A program made the position numbers and the translations under genes. From Haematococcus lacustris (Eukaryota; Chlorophyta; Chlorophyceae; Chlamydomonadales; Haematococcaceae): 64,000 nucleotides of DNA. The notes beneath the pieces are model-generated. The model was not told the origin of the DNA, ran no database searches, and saw only the letters and a program-made list of their open reading frames with translations. How positions within the stretch are numbered: position 1 is the stretch's first letter; the number at the start of each line of letters is the position of its first letter. The stretch lies in NCBI GenBank assembly GCA_030144725.1, contig JASKMD010000012.1, positions 9,933,392 to 9,997,391 on the forward strand, given 5' to 3'. Below, piece after piece: positions 1-10,321 of the stretch.

Positions 1-189
1 CTCCTCTCATGCCTCTTTGTTTGCCTTGGGTGCTAGCTGTGGTCTGTGGCTACAGCTAGGGCAGCTTGGTGGGGACATGTCCAGTCTGTGTCCAACGTTT
101 GGAGGTGGGAGCAGGCCGCGCCACAGGCGGAAGCTCCTCCCTTAATGCACGCCGGTTTGTACCGGAGTAGTTTTCTTTCTTTCTTCTTT

Positions 190-1811
190 TCAAGCTCAGC
201 CTTTGACCCTCCCCCTCCTACCTCCCTTAGCCCCTCACCCACCTGGACCCCTCGTTGGTCACCCTACCTCCTCCCGCCCCTCCTTCAAGCTCAGCCTTCG
301 ACCCTCCCCCTCCTCCCTCCCTTTGCCCCTCACCTACCTAGACCCCTCGTTGGTCACCCTACCTCCTCCAGCCCCTCCTTCAAGCTCAGCCTTTGACCCT
401 CCCCCTCCTCCCTCCCTTAGCCCCTCACCCACCTGGACCCCTCGTTGGTCACCCTACCTCCTCCAGCCCCTCCTTCAAGCTCAGCCTTTGACCCTCCCCC
501 TCCTCCCTCCCTTAGCCCCTCACCCACCTGGACCCCTCGTTGGTCACCCAACCTCCTCCCGCCCCTCCTTCAATCTCAGCCTTTGACCCTCCCCCTCCTC
601 CCTCCCTTAGCCCCTCACCCACCTGGACCCCTCGTTGGTCACCCTACCTCCTCCAACCCCTCCTTCAAGCTCAGCCTTTGACCCTCCCCCTCCTCCCTCC
701 CTTAGCCCCTCACCCACCTGGACCCCTCGTTGGTCACCCTACCTCCTCCCGCCCCTCCTTCAAGCTCAGCCTTTGACCCTCCCCCTCCTCCCTCCCTTAG
801 CCCCTCACCCACCTGGACCCCTCGTTGGTCACCCTACCTCCTCCCGCCCCTCCTTCAAGCTCAGCCTTTGACCCTCCCCCTCCTCCCTCCCTTAGCCCCT
901 CACCCAATTGGACCCCTCGTTGGTCACCCTACCTCCTCCAACCCCTCCTTCAAGCTCAGCCTTTGACCCTCCCCCTCCTCCCTCACTTAGCCCCTCACCC
1001 ACCTGGACCCCTCGTTGGTCACCCTACCTCCTCCCGCCCCTCCTTCAAGCTCAGCCTTTGACCCTCCCCCTCCTCCCACCCTTAGCCCCTCACCCACCTG
1101 GACCCCTCGTTGGTCACCCTACCTCCTCCAACCCCTCCTTCAATCTCAGCCTTTGACCCTCCCCCTCCTCCCTCACTTAGCCCCTCACCCACCTGGACCC
1201 CTCGTTGGTCATCCTACCTCCTCCCGCCCCTCCTTCAAGCTCAGCCTTTGACCCTCCCCCTCCTCCCTCCCTTAGCCCCTCACCCACCTGGACCCCTCGT
1301 TGGTCACCCTACCTCCTCCAACCCCTCCTTCAAGCTCAGCCTTTGACTCTCCCCCTCCTCCCTCACTTAGCCCCTCACCCACCTGGACCCCTCGTTGGTC
1401 ACCCTACCTCCTCCCGCCCCTCCTTCAAGCTCAGCCTTTGACCCTCCCCCTCCTCCCTCCCTTAGCCCCTCACCCACCTGGACCCCTCGTTGGTCACCCT
1501 ACCTCCTCCAGCCCCTCCTTCAAGCTCAGCCTCTGCCCTCCCCCTCCTACCTCCCTTAGCCCCTCACCCACCTGGACCCCTCGTTGGTCACCCTACCTCC
1601 TCCCGCCCCTCCTTCAAGCTCAGCCTTTGACCCTCCCCCTCCTACCTCCCTTCGCCCCTCATTCACCTGGACCCCTCGTTGGTCACCCTACCTCCTCCCG
1701 CCCCTCCTTCAAGCTCAGCCTTTGACCCTCCCCCTCCTACCTCCCTTTGCCCCTCACCCACCTGGACCCCTCGTTGGTCACCCTACCTCCTCTAGCCCCT
1801 CCTTCAAGCTC
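190..1811. repeat. 95-bp minisatellite array, copy 1
   Basis: About 17 head-to-tail units of 95 bp. Each contains AAGCTCAGCCTTTGACCCTC, a pyrimidine-rich core, and CACCTGGACCCCTCGTTGG. Units differ by a few substitutions (for example CCCGCCCC, CCAACCCC or CCAGCCCC near the 3' part), and some of these variants recur in the second array. The plus strand is strongly pyrimidine-biased. Confidence 0.95.
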
Positions 1812-2223
1812 CGCGGGGCTGGCGGTGAGGCACCTCCACGCGGTGGCCCTGGTAACAATCCGCGTTGACTTCGGTCGCACGGATTGGCTAAGCCACCTCA
1901 CCACCGCACCCAGCGGTATATAAATTGGGATGCAACGGGAGAGCCTTCCCAGGCTTGAACGGGCACCGCTTTGTCCAACGGAATACAAATGAGGTCCGGG
2001 TGCCGCACACGACCGCTGCGGGCCATCGAGCTGTTGTGGAGTTGCTAGCGTCGTCAAGGAGGGAGCAGAGCTACCTCAACGCGGGACGTTGGCTGACAGC
2101 TGAAGTTTGGACTTTTGGAGCCTGAACTTCAGCTTTTAGTGCGACATCCGGCGGACAAGGCTGGAATTGCTCTCGTCAACGAGGAGAAGAGATAGGTCCA
2201 GCTGCCGAGTGCACTAGTCTTTG
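1812..2223. other. Unique spacer between the two minisatellite units
   Basis: About 410 bp of non-repetitive, GC-balanced sequence that joins the end of the first array to the start of the second unit. It holds an inverted CCAAT box and a TATA box. A short open frame (1925-2125, plus) starts just after the TATA box, but I do not recognise its product and it may be chance. Confidence 0.6.
1883..1924 (+). promoter_or_regulatory. Putative core promoter (inverted CCAAT and TATA box)
   Basis: ATTGG at 1883-1887 is followed 29 bp later by TATATAAA at 1917-1924, in the only unique stretch between the two minisatellite arrays. The spacing suits a Pol II core promoter. An alternative is a spacer promoter as found between rDNA repeats, but no rRNA sequence is present to support that. 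Confidence 0.4.
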
Positions 2224-2411
2224 CTCCTCTCATGCCTCTTTGTTTGCCTTGGGTGCTAGCTGTGGTCTGTGGCTACAGCTAGGGCAACTTGGTGGGGACA
2301 TGTCCAGCCTGTGTCCAACGTTTGGAGGTGGGAGCAGGCCGCGCCACAGGCGGAAACTCCTCCCTTAATGCACGCCGGTTTGTACCGGAGTAGTTTTCTT
2401 TCTTTCTTCTT

Positions 2412-4704
2412 TTCAAGCTCAGCCTTTGACCCTCCCCCTCCTACCTCCCTTAGCCCCTCACCCACCTGGACCCCTCGTTGGTCACCCTACCTCCTCCCGC
2501 CCCTCCTTCAAGCTCAGCCTTTGACCCTCCCCCTCCTCCCTCCCTTTGCCCCTCACCCACCTGGACCCCTCGTTGGTCACCTTACCTCCTCCAGCCCCTC
2601 CTTCAAGCTCAGCCTTCGACCCTCCCCCTCCTCCCTCCCTTTGCCCCTCACCCACCTGGACCCCTCGTTGGTCACCCTACCTCCTCCAGCCCCTCCTTCA
2701 AGCTCAGCCTTTGACCCTCCCCCTCCTCCCTCCCTTAGCCCCTCACCCACCTGGACCCCTCGTTGGTCACCCTACCTCCTCCAGCCCCTCCTTCAAGCTC
2801 AGCCTTTGACCCCCCCCCTCCTCCCTCCCTTAGCCCCTCACCCACCTGGACCCCTCGTTGGTCACCCTACCTCCTCCCGCCCCTCCTTCAAGCTCAGCCT
2901 TTGACCCTCCCCCTCCTCCCTCCCTTAGCCCCTCACCCACCTGGACCCCTCGTTGGTCACCCTACCTCCTCCCGCCCCTCCTTCAAGCTCCGCCTTTGAC
3001 CCTCCCCCTCCTCCCTCCCTTAGCCCCTCACCCACCTGGACCCCTCGTTGGTCACCCTACCTCCTCCAACCCCTCCTTCAAGCTCAGCCTTTGACCCTCC
3101 CCCTCCTCCCTCACTTAGCCCCTCACCCACCTGGACCCCTCGTTGGTCACCCTACCTCCTCCCGCCCCTCCTTCAAGCTCAGCCTTTGACCCTCCCCCTC
3201 CTCCCTCCCTTAGCCCCTCACCCACCTGGACCCCTCGTTGGTCACCCTACCTCCTCCCGCCCCTCCTTCAAGCTCAGCCTTTGACCCTCCCCCTCCTCCC
3301 TCCCTTAGCCCCTCACCCACCTGGACCCCTCGTTGGTCACCCTACCTCCTCCCGCCCCTCCTTCAAGCTCAGCCTTTGACCCTCCCCCTCCTCCCTCCCT
3401 TAGCCCCTCACCCACCTGGACCCCTCGTTGGTCACCCTACCTCCTCCCGCCCCTCCTTCAAGCTCAGCCTTTGACCCTCCCCCTCCTCCCTCCCTTAGCC
3501 CCTCACCCACCTGGACCCCTCGTTGGTCACCCTACCTCCTCCCGCCCCTCCTTCAAGCTCAGCCTTTGACCCTCCCCCTCCTCCCTCCCTTAGCCCCTCA
3601 CCCACCTGGACCCCTCGTTGGTCACCCTACCTCCTCCCGCCCCTCCTTCAAGCTCAGCCTTTGACCCTCCCCCTCCTCCCTCCCTTAGCCCCTCACCCAA
3701 TTGGACCCCTCGTTGGTCACCCTACCTCCTCCAACCCCTCCTTCAATCTCAGCCTTTGACCCTCCCCCTCCTCCCTCACTTAGCCCCTCACCCACCTGGA
3801 CCCCTCGTTGGTCACCCTACCTCCTCCCGCCCCTCCTTCAAGCTCAGCCTTTGACCCTCCCCCTCCTCCCACCCTTAGCCCCTCACCCACCTGGACCCCT
3901 CGTTGGTCACCCTACCTCCTCCAACCCCTCCTTCAATCTCAGCCTTTGACCCTCCCTCTCCTCCCTCACTTAGCCCCTCACCCACCTGGACCCCTCGTTG
4001 GTCACCCTACCTCCTCCCGCCCCTCCTTCAAGCTCAGCCTTTGACCCTCCCCCTCCTCCCTCACTTAGCCCCTCACCCACCTGGACCCCTCGTTGGTCAC
4101 CCTACCTCCTCCCGCCCCTCCTTCAAGCTCAGCCTTTGACCCTCCCCCTCCTCCCTCCCTTAGCCCCTCACCCACCTGGACCCCTCGTTGGTCACCCTAC
4201 CTCCTCCAACCCCTCCTTCAAGCTCAGCCTTTGACCCTCCCCCTCCTCCCTCACTTAGCCCCTCACCCACCTGGACCCCTCGTTGGTCACCCTACCTCCT
4301 TCCGCCCCTCCTTCAAGCTCAGCCTTTGACCCTCCTCCTCCTACCTCCCTTAGCCCCTCACCCACCTGGACCCCTCGTTGGTCACCCTACCTCCTCCAAC
4401 CCCTCCTTCAAGCTCAGCCTTAGATCCTCCTCCTCCTACCTCCCTTAGCCCCTCACCCACCTGGACCCCTCGTTGGTCACCCTACCTCCTCCCGCCCCTC
4501 CTTCAAGCTCAGCCTTTGACCCTACCCCTCCTCCCTCCCTTAGCCCCTCACCCACCTGGACCCCTCGTTGGTCACCCTACCTCCTCCCGCCCCTCCTTCA
4601 AGCTCAGCCTTTGACCCTCCTCCTCCTACCTCCCTTAGCCCCTCACCCACCTGGACCCCTCGTTGGTCACCCTACCTCCTCCCGCCCCTCCTTCAAGCTC
4701 AGCC
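2412..4704. repeat. 95-bp minisatellite array, copy 2
   Basis: About 24 further units of the same 95-bp repeat. A run of near-identical units (about 3100-3660) suggests recent local amplification or unequal exchange. The array breaks off at 4704 within the AAGCTCAGCC motif and passes into CATGCACTGTTTGCCTTG sequence. Confidence 0.95.
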
Positions 4705-4882
4705 ATGCACTGTTTGCCTTGCACTTGCCTTGCCTATGCACTCCATGCACTGTTTGCCTTGACCCCACTTACGGGCTATGGCCTGGCCGGCAGGGCGCGA
4801 CTATGATGTTTCAACAGCAGCATGCAGTTTTGCACCTCGACGCAGCCACGAGCCAGCCTTGAGCCTAGGCAGTCATTGCGAG

Positions 4883-4902
4883 CCTAAACCCTAACCCTAA
4901 CC
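4883..4902. repeat. Short interstitial telomere-like repeat
   Basis: About three CCCTAA-type units, the first with an extra A (CCTAAACCC), lie inside ordinary sequence. This is too short to be a chromosome end. It could be a healed break or a chance expansion. Confidence 0.6.
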
Positions 4903-5391
4903 TGTTGATGTCGATCTGTTGTCCTGTAGCCATGATGCCTGCGGGGTGTGTGTTGTACACGACTTATGGACATTGAGGCTAGGCAGACAGCGCTTGGGAC
5001 CTTACAAGGTGGTGCTGCGGAAAAGACGGTGTCAACCTGTGGCATGGACCGCGCACGCCTTGCGATGCGCAGCCTCCCTGTGAAAGAAGCCCACGCAAGT
5101 GTAGAATGGCGTGAGACCGCCTCAGTGACTTGTAGTTGGCGTGAGGAGCGTGACGTGGTCAGGCGTCCCCAACATGGGATTGGTAATCTTCATGCAAATA
5201 CTCTTTCAACACTGCACCGTTTTCTACAGCGTTTATCACACTGGAAGCTGCGACTTCGTGCGCATCTACTGGCGGGCGGCGCGTTACCCTACACCAGTGG
5301 TACATGAGTTAAACGACTAGTTTAGGCGTTAAACTGCCTAAACTGCTCGGTGAACGAAGACGTATTTAAGCTAGTTCAATCATGAGTTAAC

Positions 5392-5418
5392 CTCCTGGTT
5401 AAGGAATTAAACCAGGAG
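5392..5418. other. Short perfect hairpin
   Basis: CTCCTGGTT (5392-5400) and AACCAGGAG (5410-5418) form a 9-bp stem with a 9-nt loop, in an AT-rich stretch of GTTAAAC-like words. No T-tract follows and no adjacent gene gives it an obvious role. Confidence 0.5.
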
Positions 5419-5570
5419 TCAAACTGAGTTAGGCCGTGGTTTGCCGAGGGGCTTGCTAGACCTAGTTCAACCATGGCAGCCAGTTAAACTGGTAGTTGAA
5501 CTCCTGCTAAACTCGTTCAAAGGCGACACTCCTACAAATTAGTCCATGCGTTTCTCCCTGCGCTTTGGCC

Positions 5571-5683
5571 GACCTTGTCCAAATGGGCTATAACTCGGCG
5601 AGTTAATTGCTTGTGATGTAAGGAATCCATCCCAAAAAATCCAGGTCAAAAAAGTCAAAGGCGGAGGCTGGGCGGCCCGTGGC
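5571..5683 (+). repeat. Leader module A, copy 1
   Basis: A conserved ~110-bp module running from GACCTTGTCC through CTTGTGATGTAAG and TCAGGTCAAAA-like words to GTCAAAGGCGGAGGCT. It lies directly before a degenerate 12-bp minisatellite. Other copies begin near 5841, 6131 and 7752, and an inverted copy lies at about 7318-7410. Confidence 0.8.
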
Positions 5684-5689
5684 GTTCAC

Positions 5690-5838
5690 GCAGGGACAAA
5701 TGCAGGGATGGAGAGTGGGGCGCAGGGACGAGTGCAGGGATGGAAGGGGGGGTGCAGGGACGAATGCAAGGATGACTTGGGGGTGCAGGGACGAATGCAG
5801 GGATGGAGGGGGGGTTGCAGGGACGAGTGCAGGGATGA
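5690..5838. repeat. Degenerate GCAGGGACGAAT minisatellite
   Basis: Imperfect GCAGGGACGA(A/G)T and GCAGGGATGG units fused with G-runs, immediately downstream of leader module A copy 1. Confidence 0.85.
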
Positions 5839-5840
5839 CC

Positions 5841-5951
5841 GACCTTGTCCGATCGGGCTGAAACTTACCACGCTGATAGCTTGTGGTGTAAAGAACTCAG
5901 CGCAAAAGAAATCAGGTCAAAACAGTCAAAGGCGGAGGCTCGGCGGCCCGT
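5841..5951 (+). repeat. Leader module A, copy 2
   Basis: Close copy of the 110-bp module (GACCTTGTCCGATCGGGCTG at its start, GGCTCGGCGGCCCG at its end), again directly preceding a 12-bp array. Confidence 0.85.
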
Positions 5952-5956
5952 CGAGT

Positions 5957-6130
5957 GTACGCAGGGACGGACGCAGGGACGGACGCAGGGACGGACGCAG
6001 GGACGGACGCAGGGACGGACGCAGGGACGGACGCAGGGACGAATGCAGGGACAAAGGGACCGACGCAGGGACGGATGCAGGGACGCGAGTCGTAGACATT
6101 CGTCCCTGCGTCCGTCCCTGCACTTTGGCC
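5957..6130. repeat. 12-bp GCAGGGACGGAC minisatellite, block 2
   Basis: Seven near-perfect 12-bp units followed by degenerate units and a short inverted stretch (CGTCCCTGCGTCCGTCCCTG) that leads into the next leader module. Confidence 0.9.
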
Positions 6131-6242
6131 GACCTTGTCCGATCGGGCTGAAACTTAGCACGCTGGTAGCTTGTAATGTAAAGAACTCAGCGCAAAAAAA
6201 AATCAGGTCAAAACAGTCAAAGGCGGAGGCTCGGCGGCCCGT
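6131..6242 (+). repeat. Leader module A, copy 3
   Basis: Near-identical to copy 2 apart from an expanded A-tract (GCGCAAAAAAAAATCAGG). It precedes the third 12-bp array. Confidence 0.85.
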
Positions 6243-6248
6243 CGAGTG

Positions 6249-6445
6249 TACGCAGGGACGGACGCAGGGACGGACGCAGGGACGGACGCAGGGACGGACG
6301 CAGGGACGGACGCAGGGACGGACGCAGGGACGGACGCAGGGACGAATGCAGGGACGGACGCAGGGACGGATGCAGGGACGAGTGCAGGGACGAATGCAGG
6401 GCTCGAGTGTAGGGTCGAGTGCAGGGGCAGACGCAGGGATTGTAG
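6249..6445. repeat. 12-bp GCAGGGACGGAC minisatellite, block 3
   Basis: Eight or more near-perfect units that degrade rightwards into GCAGGGACGAAT, GCAGGGCTCGAG and GCAGGGGCAGAC variants. Confidence 0.9.
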
Positions 6446-7456
6446 GAACGTGCATGATGCTTACAGCAGTGTCTAACACAAGCACAAATAACCTTCTCCG
6501 TGTTTGCTACATCCAGCTACGTACATCACATCCATCTACTGCGATCATTTAGGCTGGAGTCAGGCTGCTGCATGTCAGCTGGCTCCCGCATGTAAGTTGG
6601 CTGCCACCAAGCTGCTACGGCCTCGTGGCTGCTGATCCTGGCCTGCACCACTGCTCCATTGCCACACCACTGCCAAGAGGCTGCTGCACCCCTGCACAAC
6701 AACAACATGCGCACAAGGGGACATGGGCACAAGAGCACCCACCACACTGATGAAGGACGCACCCACGACGCTCATCTGCAATCAGGCAGACAACATGAAT
6801 GTGTTGGAACGTGACGCCATATAGATGAAGCGCGACTGGTGTTGCATGACTGCTGCCACGAAATTGGCGGCTGCACCGCACTGCGACATCGCACCTGGCA
6901 TAGTGTACGAGTGCAGTCCAGATCCTGCAAGCCTGCGAGCGTGCAAGCCGGCAAACCTGCAAGCCACGAGGTGGCAAGACACATCGCACATCGCTAGATT
7001 GCCAGCCGAAGCAACCTACCACCACCAGCGTGCAGCACGCCCTCCTCTGTGGCGGCCACCAGCCAAGCCTTGCCAGTGCACCTTCATTACTCGGCCTAAG
7101 GCCAATCTTGAGGACTTCGCTAGCCTTTGCCAAGACATTGCATAATAAGCGCTATGTGGATAAGCGCTATCTGTTGGTTAGTGAACTTTCAAAGTTAGTG
7201 AATTGCGAAGCGTTCGAGTGACGAAGTTTGCGTGTTGCAAAGCAAGGCGGATTGCAGTATCGCTCATCCCTAAGCCTTTGCCAACTACTCGTCGCCTGAT
7301 CCCGCTTGGGGAAGCAATAATCGATTTTTTTTGCGCTGAGTTCCTTACACCACAAGCTACCAACTTGCCGAGTTTCAGCCCATTTGGACAAGGTCGGCCA
7401 AAGCGCAGGGAGAAACGCAGGGACTAATTTGTAGGAGTGGAGGTGAACGACGACGT

Positions 7457-7692
7457 ACGCTCAGGCAAGTTAGTGCAGATATTCGTCATCCTAGGGGGGT
7501 AGTTTTTATATGCGGTTCGCCTCAGATTGTCCATGCTACTCCAACGCCACTTGGCGCGTGTTGAAACTCTGAGTGTGTGAGCAGTTGGAGTAACCTACAG
7601 TACTATAGTTGCCTACAGTACTGTAGGTGCCTACAGTACCGTAGCTACCTACAGTACTACAGCTGCCTATAGTACTGTAGGCAATCAGTAAA
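7457..7692 (+). mobile_element. Diverged left end of the satellite-bearing element (leader B) with short palindrome array
   Basis: GCTCAGGCAAGTTAG, then ATATTCGTCATCCTAGGGGGG and ACTCCAACGCCACTTGGCGC, match the left end of the elements starting at 14202 and 24906 with some divergence. As in those copies, leader B is followed at once by a few TACAGTACTGTAG units (7592-7690). The array then gives way to unrelated sequence, so this is an end fragment. Confidence 0.7.
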
Positions 7693-7751
7693 CATCTTTG
7701 TAGAGCTCATTCTAAACTTGTCACTCGTAGGAATTAGCAGCCAGGCCCCTG

Positions 7752-7860
7752 GACCGACTTTAGCCGTTTAGGCTGAAACTTTGCCCACTTGTAGCTTGTA
7801 ATGTAAGCAAGTCAACCACAAAAAATCAGGCTAAAAAAGTCAAAGGTTGGGGCTGGGGGG
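7752..7860 (+). repeat. Leader module A, diverged copy
   Basis: GACCGACTTTAGCC, GGCTGAAACTTTGCCC, AGCTTGTAATGTAAG and AAATCAGGCTAAAAAAGTC align in order with the leader A copies. It precedes a quite different 21-bp minisatellite, so the leader is conserved while the array is not. Confidence 0.7.
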
Positions 7861-7863
7861 TAT

Positions 7864-8640
7864 TGTTCAGTGCGTTCAGTGCACGATTCTGTGCGTTCAG
7901 TGCACGATTCAGTGCGTTCAGTGCAATGTTCAGTTCGTTGAGTGCACGATTCAGTGCGTTCAGTACACGATTCAGTGCGTTCAGTGCACGGTTCAGTGCG
8001 TTCAGTGCAATGTTCAGTGCGTTCAGTGCACGGTTCAGTGCGTTCAGTGCGAGGTTCAGTGCGTTCAGTGCACGGTTCAGTGCGTTCAGTGCGAGGTTCA
8101 GTGCGTTCAGTGCACGGTTCAGTGCGTTCAGTGCAATGTTCAGTGCGTTCAGTGCAATGTTCAGTGCGTTCAGTCCAAGGTTCAGTGCGTTCAGTGCAAT
8201 GTTCAGTGCGTTCAGTGCACGATTCAGTGCGTTCAGTGCACGGTTCAGTGCGTTCAGTGCACAATTCAGTGCGTTCAGTGCACGGTTCAGTGCGTTCAGT
8301 GCGAGGTTCAGTGCGTTCAGTGCACGGTTCAGTGCGTTCAGTGCAATGTTCAGTGCGTTCAGTCCAAGGTTCAGTGCGTTCAGTGCAATGTTCAGTGCGT
8401 TCAGTGCACGATTCAGTGCGTTCAGTGCACGGTTCAGTGCGTTCAGTGCAATGTTCAGTGCGTTCAGTGCTAGGTTCAGTGCGTTCAGTGCTATGTTCAA
8501 TGTGTTGAGTGCTATGTTCAGTGTGTTGAGTGCTATGTTCAGTGTGTTGAGTGCTATGTTCAGTGTGTTGAGTGCAAGGTTCAGTATGTTCAGTTCATGT
8601 GTTCAGTGTGTTGAGTGTTGTGTTCAGTGCGTTCAGTGCT
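7864..8640. repeat. 21-bp GTTCAGTGC minisatellite array
   Basis: Roughly 37 units of 21 bp made of two GTTCAGTGC half-units, with G/A/C variants at one position (GCACG, GCAAT, GCGAG). The right end (from ~8490) diverges to GTGTTGAGTGCTATGTTCA. All six frames stay open through long parts because 21 is divisible by 3; these frames are not genes. Confidence 0.95.
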
Positions 8641-9261
8641 GGTCACCCCCGCCATTGGCTGCACCCCTGATAAACTCCGACCGGTCTTTGAGAGTTTTAC
8701 AGCGATTTTTACGCAGGGCGGTGCAGCTCATCAAAGCGAAGCTAGCGGGCTGCTCGGGCTGATGTGCACCTGTGCCGGGGCGGGCGGGGGTGCTGAGAGA
8801 TTAGGTCGCGCTGTGTCGGGAATAGCACACTTAGTGGGGCTGTAATCAGAGAACAGCTATCGCGCTCAGCGGCCCAGCTTTTCAAATGTTTGAATTTTCG
8901 TCGGGCGCAGTACTGGGTACTTACCCCCCCTGACATGTGTTCTAGTGCTAGTGCTAGTGCTGATGGCATGTTTAGGAGTGTTGGTATGGCTTGTGGCTGT
9001 CCCTGCACCCGAACAGCGTGCAACTCGTGTCACGCCACCCCATGTCAAATTTCCTCGATGTGGGCATTTTTCTCGGCCGGTTATCTATCCAACCAGGACG
9101 TCGAATGATGGACTGCAAGTTCTGTGCGGCTCCTTGTGTGGTACTTTATACGTTCCGGAAGACAGAATCGCGTTGCCTTCATATGTGGGCCGTTTCATGT
9201 GTAAGCGGTACACATAGTTAACAGCTCAGTTTCTGCATCTTTTTGACTGATTCTGGCCCTA
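8641..9261. other. Unique stretch, no recognised gene
   Basis: Begins with GTCACCCCCGCCATTGGC (8642-8659), identical to the first 18 bp of the inverted terminus of the transposon at 62133. Short open frames on both strands lack recognisable domains. A GCTAGT trimer repeat lies near 8943. Confidence 0.5.
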
Positions 9262-9396
9262 CACTCAGGCAAATTAGTAACAGCATTTTTGAGATTCAGA
9301 GCCTCGGACTTGGTACATAGTCTAATGAAGGCATTGTAAGATTGGGGGTTGAAACTAAAATTCGTGATTTTGCGCGGTTGGTGAGATACGGCCATG
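9262..9396 (+). mobile_element. Terminal segment (leader C) of the satellite-bearing element family
   Basis: Starts CACTCAGGCAAATTAG and continues through AGAGCCTCGGACTTGG and TTGCGCGGTTGGTGAG to the first palindrome unit. The same ~135 bp occurs at 30488 (plus) and as the reverse complement ending at 22099, where it forms the right end of the 14.2-22.1 kb element. Confidence 0.8.
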
Positions 9397-10321
9397 CTAC
9401 AGTACTGTAGAGGTCTACAGTACTGTCGGGGTACCTCGAGAGTACACGAACAGTACAATAGATGTCTACAGTACTGTAGATGTCTACAGTACTGTAGACA
9501 TCTACAGTACTGTCGGGGTACCTCGCGAGACCACTTACAGTACTGTAGACATCTACAGTACTGTAGACATCTACAGTACTGTAGGTACCTCGAGGTACCT
9601 CGAGAGACCACTTACAGTACTGTAGGTGTCTACAGTACTGTAGACATCTACAGTACTGTAGACATCTACAGTACTGTAGGCATCTACAGTACTGTAGACA
9701 TCTACAGTACTGTAGGTACCTCGAGGTACCTCGAGAGACCACTTACAGTACTGTAGGTGTCTACAGTACTGTAGACATCTACAGTACTGTAGACATCTAC
9801 AGTACTGTAGACATCTACAGTACTGTAGGCATCTACAGTACTGTAGACATCTACAGTACTGTAGGTACCTCGAGGTACCTCGAGAGACCACTAACAGTAA
9901 TGTAGGTGTCTACAGTACTGTAGACATCTACAATACTGTAGACATCTACAGTACTGTAGACATCTACAGTACTGTAGACATCTACAGTACTGTAGGTACC
10001 TCGAGGTACCTCGAGAGACCACTTACAGTACTGTAGGTGTCTACAGTACTGTAGACATCTACAATACTGTAGACATCTACAGTACTGTAGACATCTACAG
10101 TACTGTAGACATCTACAGTACTGTAGGTACCTCGAGGTACCTCGAGAGACCACTTACAGTACTGTAGGTGTCTACAGTACTGTAGACATCTACAGTACTG
10201 TAGACATCTACAGTACTGTAGACATCTACAGTACTGTAGACATCTACAGTACTGTAGGTACCTCGAGGTACCTCGAGAGACCACTTACAGTACTGTAGAT
10301 GTCTACAGTACTGTCGGGGTA
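9397..10321. repeat. Array of the 14-bp palindrome CTACAGTACTGTAG with 131-bp higher-order period
   Basis: Units of CTACAGTACTGTAG, itself a perfect palindrome, are joined by GACAT or GATGT linkers. They are punctuated by GGTACCTCGAG palindromes and AGAGACCACTTACAG, giving a higher-order unit of 131 bp clearly visible from about 9740 to 10284. The array ends abruptly at a LINE fragment. Confidence 0.95.

Larger units (their letters stand above)
1..4704. repeat. Higher-order tandem duplication of a ~2.2-kb unit
   Basis: The sequence beginning at base 1 (CTCCTCTCATGCC) recurs at 2224, an exact offset of 2,223 bp, and the ~190-bp head is nearly identical in both copies. Each unit is a unique head of ~190 bp followed by a 95-bp minisatellite array. 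A ~410-bp spacer follows the first array only. The second array ends at 4704 in unrelated sequence, so the duplication is incomplete on the right. No protein-coding function is apparent; the open frames through the array are products of its composition. Confidence 0.9.
4705..5526. other. Non-repetitive stretch without a convincing gene
   Basis: The start holds two copies of a short CATGCACTGTTTGCCTTG motif. An open frame of 119 codons (4948-5307, plus) has no domain I recognise and no splice or promoter context. From about 5300 the sequence is rich in GTTAAAC and AGTTCAA words. I see no RNA gene here. Confidence 0.5.
5527..7439. mobile_element. 1.9-kb inverted-repeat element carrying minisatellites (CACTA-like ends)
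   Basis: The left end starts CACTCCTACAAATTAGTCC at 5527 and the right end is its reverse complement finishing at 7439. The first ~63 bp match with one difference, and weaker similarity continues to ~105 bp. GA lies just outside each end, which may be a 2-bp target duplication. The interior holds three 12-bp minisatellite blocks, repeated leader modules and unique DNA (about 6450-7290) in which I recognise no transposase. The CAC(T) termini and short duplication resemble CACTA-type DNA transposons; that assignment is inference. Confidence 0.65.

Noticed and set aside
1915..1935. rDNA (Pol I) spacer promoter
   Set aside because: TATATAAATTGGG is suggestive next to spacer repeats, but no 18S, 5.8S or 28S sequence occurs in the window.
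190..4700. Many 78-residue proline-rich open frames at 95-bp steps
   Set aside because: They are the same minisatellite unit read in successive phases; each ends at the same in-repeat stop.
7812..8762. Long Ser/Phe/Ala- or Cys/Val-rich open frames on both strands
   Set aside because: They come from a 21-bp tandem repeat (divisible by three) and overlap in all six frames.
9397..10321. Possible CRISPR array (short palindromic repeats with regular spacing)
   Set aside because: Spacers are themselves repeated, units are not separated by unique sequence, there are no cas genes, and the context is eukaryotic.
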